Made by a program: the position numbers and the translations under genes
DNA from: an uncultured Eubacteriales bacterium
Lineage (GTDB): Bacteria; Bacillota; Clostridia; Oscillospirales; Oscillospiraceae
Assembly: GCA_900544945.1 (NCBI GenBank)
Contig: UQXG01000098.1
Coordinates: forward strand, 1-8,575
DNA length: 8,575 nucleotides
Direction: 5' to 3'
Shown: positions 1 through 5,417 of the stretch, one piece after another
Position numbering within the stretch: position 1 is the first letter of the stretch
Layout: every line of letters begins with the position of its first letter
Notes under the pieces: generated by a model
What the model was told of the DNA's origin: nothing
The model's database searches: none
Seen by the model: the letters and a program-made list of their open reading frames with translations, nothing else

Positions 1-21
1 CGCACCAGTGCGTTTATCGAT

Positions 22-45
22 ATTTCTCAGAAGAATCTGAGAAAT
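22..45. repeat. Perfect 10-bp inverted repeat (hairpin)
   Basis: ATTTCTCAGA (22-31) pairs perfectly with TCTGAGAAAT (36-45) around an AGAA loop. Neither side is followed by a clear T-tract, so it is not a typical intrinsic terminator. It could be an operator, or a leader hairpin for a leftward transcript starting near base 71. Its function is unknown. Confidence 0.6.
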
Positions 46-77
46 GTACCACATTCTTTTATGAGTTATCCAAAATC

Positions 78-86
78 ATTATACCA
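78..86 (-). promoter_or_regulatory. Possible extended -10 promoter reading leftward
   Basis: The minus strand reads TGGTATAAT, an extended -10 (TGnTATAAT). The nearest -35-like hexamer, TTGCGA (98-103), is only 14 nt away, so the promoter would rest on the extended -10. If real, it serves a gene lying left of the window. The GAATGTGGTA repeat overlaps it and recurs 35 bp downstream on the same strand, which could be a regulator site. Confidence 0.25.
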
Positions 87-194
87 CATTCACTGGTTCG
101 CAATGACGCAGTATCTTTCAGGCCGTTTTCGCCAACCCAACCCACAGCAATCCGAAGCATTCCGAACTGTTTCCGGCGATGCGGCCGGGGGATT

Positions 195-282
195 CTTAAG
201 GGGGCGGCTTTTCGGCAGCGCCCCTTAAGTCGGCTTCTTCTCAAGGTTCTTGCCGAGACAAGAACCTTGCCCCCGGAGGGGC
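195..282. repeat. Cluster of three adjacent hairpins
   Basis: Three inverted repeats lie side by side. CTTAAGGGG (195-203) pairs with CCCCTTAAG (221-229). CAAGGTTCTTG (242-252) pairs with CAAGAACCTTG (259-269) around a 6-nt loop. GCCCC (269-273) pairs with GGGGC (278-282) around a CGGA loop. The stems are strong but none has a good T-tract. The arrangement resembles a composite intergenic repeat or a degraded mobile element rather than a single terminator. No copy elsewhere in the window was noticed. Confidence 0.5.
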
Positions 283-369
283 CGGTGCCAAAAGTCTTTA
301 GGAGGCTGAAATGTGATGTGAAAGCTCGTGCTTTCTGCCGTCCATTTTATCAAAAATAAAAAATTACCC

Positions 370-398
370 TTGCAATTTGCAATTTTTTCTTATATAAT
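370..398 (+). promoter_or_regulatory. Sigma-A promoter of the MATE gene with tandem TTGCAA boxes
   Basis: TTGCAA (370-375) is separated by 17 nt from TATAAT (393-398), close to sigma-A consensus. Transcription would start near 405, giving a leader of about 33 nt before the AGGAG ribosome binding site at 427-431. The -35 hexamer is one of two TTGCAA boxes one base apart (370-375 and 377-382). Each box is itself palindromic, so together they make a near-symmetric 13-bp site that a repressor such as a MarR- or TetR-type regulator might occupy. The regulator is inference. Confidence 0.75.
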
Positions 399-437
399 GC
401 TAATGTAAGAGATTATGTGTATTTATAGGAGAAAAGA

Positions 438-1811
438 ATGAGCAATTTACGAGAAAACAAAATGGGCGTCATGCCGGAGGGAAAGCTTCTGCTGAATATG
501 GGCCTTCCCATGATTGCCTCCATGCTGGTGCAGGCCCTTTATAACGTGGTGGACAGCATCTACGTCTCTCAGATTTCCGAGAGCGCGGTGACCGCCCTGT
601 CCCTGGCCTTCCCCATTCAGAATATGCAGATCGGCTTCGCCGTGGGTATCGGCGTGGGCGTCAACTCCCTGCTCAGCAAGAGCCTGGGCGAAAAGAACCA
701 GGAGGCCGCCAACTTTACCGCGGGCAACGGCGTCACCCTGATGATGATCTGCACCGTCCTGTTCATGCTCTTCGGCGCGTTCGGCGTCCGACCCTACTAT
801 GAGATGCAGTCCACCGTGGCGGAAACCGTGGAGGGCGGCATTGTTTATTCCAAAATCTGCTGCCTGCTGACTTTTGGCGTGTTTATGTCCGTGCTGGGCG
901 AGCGGCTGCTTCAGGCCACAGGCCGGACGGTGCATACCATGATCACCCAGAGCCTGGGCGCTATCATCAACATCATCCTGGATCCCATCCTGATTCACGG
1001 CTGGTTTGGTGCCCCCGCCATGGGCATCGCCGGTGCGGCCATTGCCACAGTCATCGGCCAGTTTGCTTCCGCGGCGCTGGTGTGGTGCTTTAATTTCAAG
1101 TTCAATCCCGAGGTTCAGCTGGCCTGGAAGTATGTGAAGCTCCATGGCCAGATCGTCCGCTCCATCCTGACCGTGGGCATCCCCTCGGTGGTGATGAACG
1201 GCATCGGCTCTGTCATGAACTTCGGCATGAACCAGATTCTTCAGGGCTTTACCGAAACGGCTACCGGCGTTTTCGGCGTGTATTTCAAGCTGCAAAGCTT
1301 TTTCTTCATGCCCCTGTTCGGCCTGAACAACGCCACTATTTCCATCATTGCCTACAATTACGGTGCCCGGAAGCCTCAGAGAATTACCAAGACCCTGAAA
1401 ATCGCCTGCACCGCGGCGGTGTGCCTGATGCTGGCGGGCTTCCTGGCCTTCCAGTTTGCCCCGGATCTGCTGATCGGCATGTTCAACCCCAGCGAGACCT
1501 TCCTGGTTATCGGTCGGGCGGCACTGCGCACCATCAGTTGGAGCTTCCCCCTGGCGGCCTTCGGCATCGCCCTCAGCGGCTGCTTCCAGGCCCTGGGCAA
1601 CGGCATTTACAGCACCATCGTCTCCCTGTGTCGTCAGATGCTGGTGCTGCTGCCGGTGGCTTATCTGCTGAGCAAAACCGGCGAGGTGAACGCGGTGTGG
1701 CTGTCCTTCATCATCGCGGAGGTCGTCAGCCTGGCGGTGACCCTGACCTTCTTCCGCCGGATTTACCGGCAGAAGATCAAGCCTCTGTTCGAGGCGGAGA
1801 ATGCGCAATAA
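438..1811 (+). CDS. MATE family efflux transporter
   Basis: This is a 457-residue integral membrane protein of the multidrug and toxic compound extrusion family, which exports cationic drugs or metabolites in exchange for Na+ or H+ across the cytoplasmic membrane. The length is normal for the family (about 450) and twelve membrane segments are expected. The N-terminal half carries the typical stretch LPMIASMLVQALYNVVDS (residues 23-40) and the later SLAFPIQ. The second half repeats the fold, beginning near SILTVGIPSVVMNGIG (242-257), with FQALGNG at 383-389 and a conserved RQ at 399-400. The ATG at 438 has AGGAG 6 nt upstream and a good promoter at 370-398. It appears to be transcribed alone or with the next gene, from which a GC-rich hairpin separates it. 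Nothing in the sequence links it to the B12 operon, and its substrate cannot be told. Confidence 0.95.
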   Translation: MSNLRENKMGVMPEGKLLLNMGLPMIASMLVQALYNVVDSIYVSQISESAVTALSLAFPIQNMQIGFAVGIGVGVNSLLSKSLGEKNQEAANFTAGNGVTLMMICTVLFMLFGAFGVRPYYEMQSTVAETVEGGIVYSKICCLLTFGVFMSVLGERLLQATGRTVHTMITQSLGAIINIILDPILIHGWFGAPAMGIAGAAIATVIGQFASAALVWCFNFKFNPEVQLAWKYVKLHGQIVRSILTVGIPSVVMNGIGSVMNFGMNQILQGFTETATGVFGVYFKLQSFFFMPLFGLNNATISIIAYNYGARKPQRITKTLKIACTAAVCLMLAGFLAFQFAPDLLIGMFNPSETFLVIGRAALRTISWSFPLAAFGIALSGCFQALGNGIYSTIVSLCRQMLVLLPVAYLLSKTGEVNAVWLSFIIAEVVSLAVTLTFFRRIYRQKIKPLFEAENAQ

Positions 1812-1820
1812 CAAGATTGT

Positions 1821-1844
1821 CCGCCCATTTCGGGCGGGCATTTT
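1821..1844 (+). terminator. Short intergenic hairpin, possible weak terminator
   Basis: CCGCCC (1821-1826) pairs with GGGCGG (1832-1837) around ATTTC, and four T residues follow at 1841-1844. The stem is short but entirely G-C. The next gene begins only 18 nt further on and has no obvious promoter, so the hairpin may reduce rather than end transcription. Confidence 0.45.
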
Positions 1845-1861
1845 GCAAAGGAGAGAGAAAA

Positions 1862-2710
1862 ATGTACGCTGACTGCCACATCCACATGGTGCTCGACGGA
1901 GAAAACTGGAAGGCGGCCATTGCCCGGCATCGGGAGAAGACCGATGAGGAGTGGATTCGGCAGACCCTTGCCCGGTATCACAATCTGGGTTTTACCTATC
2001 TCCGGGACGGCGGCGACCGCTGGGGCGTGGGCAAACGGGCCAGGGAACTGGCAGGGGAGTACGGCATCACCTACCGGACGCCGCTGGCTCCGCTATGCAA
2101 GGCGGGGCACTACGGCGGCTTCATCGGCGAAAAGTACGAGAATTTGAAAGAATTCCCGGAAAAAGTCATGAGCACCCGGAAAAACGGAGCGGATTTTATC
2201 AAAATCATGATTTCCGGGCTCATGGATTTTGACCGGTTCGGCGTGCTGACGGAGCCGGGGCTGGAACCGGAAGAAATCCGGGAGCTGATTCACATTGCCC
2301 ACGAGGAAGGCATGGCGGTGATGGCCCACGCCAACGGGGCACGGACGGTGTTGGCCGCGGCTCAGGCCGGGGTGGATTCCGTGGAGCATGGAGCCTACCT
2401 GAACGGGGAGGCTCTTCACGCCATGCGGGAGGCCAGAACCGTCTGGGTGCCCACCCTTTCTACCATAGGAAACCTCCGGGGAAAAGGCAGGTTCCGGGAG
2501 GCGGCGGTGGAGGAAATTCTGGAATCCGCCCAGGAAAATGTCCGCACCTTTGCCGCTCTCGGCGGCCTCGTTGCTCTGGGAACGGACGCCGGAGCCTGGG
2601 CGGTGCCCCATGGCAGTCTGACGGAATTTTCCCTTCTCCGGGATGCCCTGGGTTCCGGTACGGATGCCGTTCTGGCGGCGGGTCTGGAGGAAATTCAGCG
2701 GAAGTTTTAG
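1862..2710 (+). CDS. Metal-dependent amidohydrolase family protein
   Basis: This 282-residue protein is a TIM-barrel hydrolase of the amidohydrolase superfamily (PF01979-like), probably cytoplasmic, cleaving an amide, cyclic amide or peptide-type bond. All metal ligands of the binuclear type are visible: HIH at residues 6-8, Lys114 in ADFIKIMISG (the lysine usually carboxylated), His156 in VMAHANG, His176 in SVEHGAYL and Asp242 in LGTDAG. The ATG at 1862 has AAAGGAG 8 nt upstream. The frame is open further upstream inside the MATE gene, but that part is shadow sequence. Unlike imidazolonepropionase, dihydroorotase or prolidase-type relatives, the protein starts directly with the HxH strand and stops shortly after the Asp strand, so the flanking beta-sandwich is absent. 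The substrate is unknown. Linkage to the MATE gene (50 nt gap) suggests co-transcription, but no shared pathway is evident. Confidence 0.88.
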   Translation: MYADCHIHMVLDGENWKAAIARHREKTDEEWIRQTLARYHNLGFTYLRDGGDRWGVGKRARELAGEYGITYRTPLAPLCKAGHYGGFIGEKYENLKEFPEKVMSTRKNGADFIKIMISGLMDFDRFGVLTEPGLEPEEIRELIHIAHEEGMAVMAHANGARTVLAAAQAGVDSVEHGAYLNGEALHAMREARTVWVPTLSTIGNLRGKGRFREAAVEEILESAQENVRTFAALGGLVALGTDAGAWAVPHGSLTEFSLLRDALGSGTDAVLAAGLEEIQRKF

Positions 2711-2735
2711 GGCAGCACCGCACAATATCCGAGTG

Positions 2736-2803
2736 CCCGGTTCGCATTTCCTTGCGGCCTGGGGATGGTTTTCCCGACAGCGGAGTTTTTTGATGCCTCC
2801 GCT
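2736..2803. repeat. Two imperfect/perfect hairpins upstream of the B12 promoter
   Basis: A hairpin with core CGCA/TGCG (2743-2746 and 2753-2756), flanked by C/G-rich arms, follows the amidohydrolase stop and may act as a poor terminator. A perfect 7-bp inverted repeat, AGCGGAG (2779-2785) and CTCCGCT (2797-2803), ends four bases before the -35 box of the next promoter. The six T residues lie in its loop, not after it, so it is not a standard terminator. It could be an operator site. Confidence 0.4.
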
Positions 2804-2806
2804 CCG

Positions 2807-2835
2807 TTGACATTCCCATAGCGCCGTGGTATAAT
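2807..2835 (+). promoter_or_regulatory. Perfect-consensus sigma-A promoter of the B12 operon
   Basis: TTGACA (2807-2812) and TATAAT (2830-2835) are both exact consensus hexamers with the ideal 17-nt spacer. Transcription should begin near 2842, about 23 nt before the first riboswitch stem. Such a strong promoter is common when control is exerted afterwards by attenuation. Confidence 0.92.
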
Positions 2836-2864
2836 TCAGATATCTGAAACGAATATGAAAGCAG

Positions 2865-3014
2865 CGCGCAGGTGCCGCCTACGGGCGGTGAAAAGGGAAC
2901 CCGGTGAAAATCCGGGACGATGCAGTCACTGTGATGGGGAGCGTTTTCCTCGTGCCACTGGGAAACTGGGAAGGCGAAAACGCGCGGAACCGAGTCAGGA
3001 GACCTGCCTGAGCG
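2865..3014 (+). promoter_or_regulatory. Cobalamin riboswitch (adenosylcobalamin type)
   Basis: The conserved parts of the cobalamin aptamer appear in order. They are: a closing stem GCAGGT (2868-2873) with ACCTGC (3002-3007); a hairpin CCGCC/GGCGG (2875-2888); the core TGAAAAGGGAAC (2889-2900); a hairpin CCCGG/CCGGG (2900-2916) with loop TGAAAAT; CACTGTGA (2927-2934); an 8-bp peripheral helix GCGTTTTC (2941-2948) with GAAAACGC (2976-2983) enclosing GCCACTGGGAA; and the B12 box AGTCAGGAGACCTGCC (2993-3008). In this family, binding of adenosylcobalamin in the aptamer normally shuts down the downstream uptake or biosynthesis genes. The downstream terminator suggests control at transcription elongation. 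It governs cbiK and presumably the rest of the operon. Confidence 0.96.
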
Positions 3015-3052
3015 TGGAATCTCCGATTTGCTGTCTACAAATCGACCTTCCA
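3015..3052 (+). promoter_or_regulatory. Leader hairpin between aptamer and terminator
   Basis: TGGAA (3015-3019) pairs with TTCCA (3048-3052), and inside it CGATTTG (3024-3030) pairs perfectly with CAAATCG (3038-3044) around a CTGTCTA loop. It directly follows the aptamer and is probably part of the expression platform. Its 5' side contains ATCTCCG (3019-3025), an exact complement of the 7-nt terminator loop (3116-3122), so this hairpin and a terminator-loop interaction would exclude each other. That role is inference. Confidence 0.5.
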
Positions 3053-3106
3053 GCATGTGTTTTCTTCGGGATGCGGGTTCCGGGGAGAATTTTTGTTGCC
3101 AGGAAG

Positions 3107-3140
3107 AGCGGCTGCCGGAGATGCAGCCGCTTTTATATTT
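3107..3140 (+). terminator. Intrinsic terminator of the riboswitch expression platform
   Basis: AGCGGCTGC (3107-3115) pairs perfectly with GCAGCCGCT (3123-3131) around a 7-nt loop, CGGAGAT, and the T-rich tract TTTTATATTT (3131-3140) follows at once. This is a classical rho-independent terminator lying between the B12 aptamer and the first gene. It is therefore the likely switch, forming when cobalamin is bound and avoided when it is scarce. Confidence 0.88.
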
Positions 3141-3149
3141 CATCAGATG

Positions 3150-3175
3150 GTGTCCCGGGAGCTTTCCCGGAACAC
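3150..3175 (+). promoter_or_regulatory. Hairpin just upstream of the cbiK ribosome binding site
   Basis: GTGT (3150-3153) and CCGGGA (3155-3160) pair with TCCCGG (3165-3170) and ACAC (3172-3175), with one C-A mismatch and a 4-nt loop. No T-tract follows and the Shine-Dalgarno (3187-3193) stays free. It would sit near the 5' end of any processed mRNA, so an mRNA-stabilising role is plausible. Confidence 0.45.
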
Positions 3176-3200
3176 AAAATATTTGAAAGAAGGTAAAACA

Positions 3201-4427
3201 ATGAAAAAGCTGATTGCTCTGCTGCTGATGGGCTGCATGGTTCTGTCCATGACTGCTTGCGGCGGCAACACGGCTGCTCCCACCACCGCACCCACCGCCG
3301 CTGCCACCGAGGCCGCTACGGAAGCCGCAGAGACTACCCAGTCTCAGGAAGAGATCGACCAGGCCGCTGCCGATGCGGTTGCCCAGCTGATCGACGCCAT
3401 TTATGTTCAGACCCGCAATGAGGACACCGACGCCCAGTGCGAGCAGGCCAAGGCCGCTTGGGACGCACTGACCGATGCCCAGAAGGAACTGGTGGAAGGC
3501 GAAGAGGCCAGCCCCGAGTACTTTGGTCGGGACACCGGCGATGCCAAGCTGGACGATCCCCGGAACCAGGACGAGATCGGCGAGAAGGAGCTGCTGGTGG
3601 TTTCCTTCGGCACTTCCTTCAACGACAGCCGTGCCACCGACATCAAGGGCATTGAGGATGCGCTGGCGAAGGCGTTCCCCGACTGGTCTGTCCGCCGGGC
3701 TTTCACCGCGCAGATCATCATCAACCATGTTCAGGCCCGTGACGGCGAGAAGATTGACAACATGGATCAGGCGCTGGAGCGTGCCGTTGCCAACGGGGTC
3801 AAGACCCTGGTGGTGCAGCCCACCCATCTGATGCACGGCGCCGAGTACGACGAGATGTGCGAGGCTCTGGACGCTTACAAGGACAAGATCGAGAACATTG
3901 TTGTCGCTGAGCCCCTGCTGGGCGAGGTGGGCAACGATGCTACCGTCATCAACGCCGATAAGGAAGCCGTCGCCAAGGCTGTCGTTGACACCGCTGTGGC
4001 TGACGGCAAGTTCGAGAGCATCGCCAAGGCTGCCGAGGACGGCACCGCTCTGGTGCTGATGGGCCACGGCACTGCTCACGTTGCCAAGGTTACCTACAGC
4101 CAGATGCAGACCCAGATGGAGAAGCTGGGCTACAAGAATGTCTTCATCGGCACCGTGGAAGGTGAGCCTGAGGAGACTTCCTGCGAGGCTGTTATCGAGG
4201 CCGTGAAGGCTGCCGGTTACACCAAGGTCGTGCTGCGTCCTCTGATGGTCGTTGCCGGCGACCATGCCAACAACGACATGGCCGGTGCTGACGAGGATTC
4301 CTGGAAGTCCATGGTAGAGGCTGCCGGTCTGACCGTTGAGTGCCAGATCGCGGGTCTCGGCAGAATCGGCGCCGTGCAGGAGCTGTACGTTGCCCACACC
4401 CAGGCTGCCATCGGCACCCTGAAGTAA
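3201..4427 (+). CDS. cbiK: Secreted lipoprotein sirohydrochlorin cobaltochelatase (CbiK-type)
   Basis: CbiK (class II chelatase) inserts Co2+ into sirohydrochlorin in the anaerobic B12 pathway. This 408-residue version is exported. A signal peptide ends in the lipobox SMTAC (Cys20), followed by an Ala/Thr/Glu-rich linker (to about 50). A small helical segment (about 51-101, with the motif AAWDALTDAQKELVEG) comes next, then the chelatase domain from about 130 (ELLVVSFGTSF) to the end. Expected metal and catalytic residues are present: His289 in MGHG, Glu320 in TVEGEPE and His355 in AGDHANND. The cytoplasmic enzyme has about 260 residues, so roughly 125 are added at the N-terminus. The ATG at 3201 is chosen because AAGAAGG lies 7 nt upstream and the signal peptide begins there. 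The frame runs open to 3057 but would cross the terminator. First gene of the riboswitch operon. A heme- or tetrapyrrole-binding role, as for the CbiK-like lipoprotein IhtB of Porphyromonas, is an alternative. Confidence 0.93.
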   Translation: MKKLIALLLMGCMVLSMTACGGNTAAPTTAPTAAATEAATEAAETTQSQEEIDQAAADAVAQLIDAIYVQTRNEDTDAQCEQAKAAWDALTDAQKELVEGEEASPEYFGRDTGDAKLDDPRNQDEIGEKELLVVSFGTSFNDSRATDIKGIEDALAKAFPDWSVRRAFTAQIIINHVQARDGEKIDNMDQALERAVANGVKTLVVQPTHLMHGAEYDEMCEALDAYKDKIENIVVAEPLLGEVGNDATVINADKEAVAKAVVDTAVADGKFESIAKAAEDGTALVLMGHGTAHVAKVTYSQMQTQMEKLGYKNVFIGTVEGEPEETSCEAVIEAVKAAGYTKVVLRPLMVVAGDHANNDMAGADEDSWKSMVEAAGLTVECQIAGLGRIGAVQELYVAHTQAAIGTLK

Positions 4428-4435
4428 ACCGTTCC

Positions 4436-4477
4436 ATCCCGGGAGGCCCGCACCTCCCGGGATACCTGCGTTTTTTT
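4436..4477 (+). terminator. Strong hairpin with delayed T-tract after cbiK
   Basis: ATCCCGGGAGG (4436-4446) pairs perfectly over 11 bp with CCTCCCGGGAT (4453-4463). Seven T residues follow at 4471-4477, but seven bases after the stem, farther than in an ideal terminator. It probably allows partial read-through, lowering expression of the downstream transporter relative to cbiK, or it protects the 3' end of a cbiK mRNA. Confidence 0.6.
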
Positions 4478-4480
4478 ATT

Positions 4481-4512
4481 GAAAGGGTACCGGCAATCTC
4501 CGGTACCTTTTC
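4481..4512 (+). terminator. Second hairpin of the cbiK-lipoprotein spacer
   Basis: GAAAGGGTACCGG (4481-4493) pairs with CCGGTACCTTTTC (4500-4512) over 13 bp, with one G-T pair and a 6-nt loop. The core GGTACCGG/CCGGTACC is followed by TTTT, so it could be a second weak terminator. It could equally be an mRNA stabiliser at the 5' end of the downstream transcript. It ends 16 nt before the next Shine-Dalgarno. Confidence 0.5.
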
Positions 4513-4541
4513 AACAGAAAAATATGCAAAGGGGAAGAAAT

Positions 4542-5417
4542 ATGAAAAAATTAACCGTACTTATTTTGACGGCACTGCTGGTGCTGTCCATGGGAGCCTG
4601 CGGTCAGAGCACCGCTGCCCCCGAAGCCGCTGTGAAGCCCGGCGCGGAAACGACGGCAGCCGCGGAAACCACCGAAGGGACTGCCGCGCCGGAGACCGTC
4701 GAGGCTCCCGCCCCCGCTCTGGCGGACGGCGTATATCTGGCGGATTTCAATACCGACAGCACCATGTTCCATGTCAACGAGGTCTGTGAGGGTAAGGGTA
4801 CGCTGACCGTCAAGGACGGAAAAATGACCATCCATGTGAGCCTGGCCTCTACCTCTATCCTGAACCTCTATCCCGGTCTGGCAGAGGATGCCCAGAAGGA
4901 CGGCGCGGAGCTGCTGCAGCCCAGCAAGGATGAACTGACCTATCCCGACGGCCTGAAGGAGACCGTCAACGGCTTTGACATTCCGGTGCCGGCTCTGGAT
5001 CAGGAGTTTGATGTGGCGCTGATCGGCAAGAAGGGCAAGTGGTATGACCACAAGGTTTCCGTGTCCAATCCGGTACCCCAGGGTCAGGAAGCCCTGGCTG
5101 ACGGCGAGTATACGGTGGAAGCCGTTCTCTCCGGCGGCACCGGCAGGGCAAAGCTCCTGAACCCCACCGCCCTGACGGTTTCCGAGGGCAAGATTACCGC
5201 AACCATTGTTTGGAGCAGCAGCAACTACGACTACATGATCGTAAACGGCGATCAGTACCTGCCCATCACCACGGAGGGCGGCTCTACCTTCCAGATTCCC
5301 GTGGAGTCCCTGGGCGTGGAGATCCCCGTGACGGCGGACACCGTGGCTATGGGTACGCCCCATGAGATCGAGTACACCATTCTGCTTCAGGCGGATACCG
5401 TCAGTCCCAAGGCATGA
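4542..5417 (+). CDS. Two-domain beta-rich lipoprotein, possibly NEAT-like
   Basis: A 291-residue surface lipoprotein: the signal peptide ends in SMGAC (Cys20), followed by an Ala/Thr/Glu/Pro-rich tether to about residue 60. Two domains without further membrane segments follow. The first (about 62-176) starts DGVYLADFNTDSTMFHVNE and contains GKGTLTVKDGKMTIHVSL. The second (about 188-285) starts DGEYTVEAVLSGGTGRAKL and contains WSSSNYDYMIVNGDQYLP and a closing EIEYTILL strand. I recognise this as a recurrent clostridial domain pair near metal or tetrapyrrole transporters. The strand pattern and the Tyr-rich NYDYMIV segment recall NEAT domains, which bind heme, but this is inference without a structure comparison. 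AAAGGGG lies shortly upstream of the ATG at 4542. The stop overlaps the start of the binding-protein gene (ATGA, 5414-5417), so the two are translationally coupled. It may capture ligand and pass it to the binding protein. Confidence 0.85.
   Translation: MKKLTVLILTALLVLSMGACGQSTAAPEAAVKPGAETTAAAETTEGTAAPETVEAPAPALADGVYLADFNTDSTMFHVNEVCEGKGTLTVKDGKMTIHVSLASTSILNLYPGLAEDAQKDGAELLQPSKDELTYPDGLKETVNGFDIPVPALDQEFDVALIGKKGKWYDHKVSVSNPVPQGQEALADGEYTVEAVLSGGTGRAKLLNPTALTVSEGKITATIVWSSSNYDYMIVNGDQYLPITTEGGSTFQIPVESLGVEIPVTADTVAMGTPHEIEYTILLQADTVSPKA

Larger units (their letters stand above)
1..437. other. Gene-free, hairpin-rich intergenic region
   Basis: I see no convincing gene in these 437 bases. 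The stretch contains perfect inverted repeats at 22-45, 195-229, 242-269, 269-282 and 320-335, a 10-bp direct repeat (47-56 and 82-91), and near its right end the promoter of the MATE gene. The minus strand around 92-108 reads as a motif (CGTCATTGCGAACCAGTG) that I recognise, from memory only, as resembling dispersed intergenic repeats of clostridial genomes. Frame 1 is open from base 1 to a stop at 226-228, but the peptide looks like translated repeat rather than protein. Confidence 0.6.

Noticed and set aside
1..228. Frame 1 open from the window edge to a stop at 226-228, and a 61-residue minus-strand frame at 59-244
   Set aside because: Both run through hairpins and repeat-like sequence, have no recognisable domain, and read like translated intergenic repeat.
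447..1841. 464-residue open frame on the minus strand opposite the MATE gene
   Set aside because: It is a GC-rich codon-bias shadow, rich in His/Gln/Gly/Asp with no recognisable domain or ribosome binding site, while the + strand frame is a clear MATE protein.
1421..1861. N-terminal extension of the amidohydrolase frame inside the MATE gene
   Set aside because: The extension is out-of-frame MATE coding sequence. The HxH motif begins six residues after the ATG at 1862, which has its own ribosome binding site.
2865..3014. CRISPR array, tRNA or rRNA in the structured leader or elsewhere
   Set aside because: No regularly spaced repeats, cloverleaf or rRNA-like sequence was seen. The structure matches a cobalamin riboswitch.
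2855..3196. 113-residue + strand open frame over the riboswitch
   Set aside because: The sequence is explained base by base by the cobalamin aptamer and terminator. The peptide is Arg/Cys-rich with no family.
3057..3200. Upstream in-frame start for cbiK
   Set aside because: It would place the riboswitch terminator inside the coding region and bury the signal peptide. The ATG at 3201 has a good ribosome binding site.
2460..4397. 645-residue open frame on the minus strand across the amidohydrolase end, riboswitch and cbiK
   Set aside because: It covers unrelated + strand genes and a structured RNA. The translation is low-complexity and matches no family. Long antisense frames are expected at this GC content.
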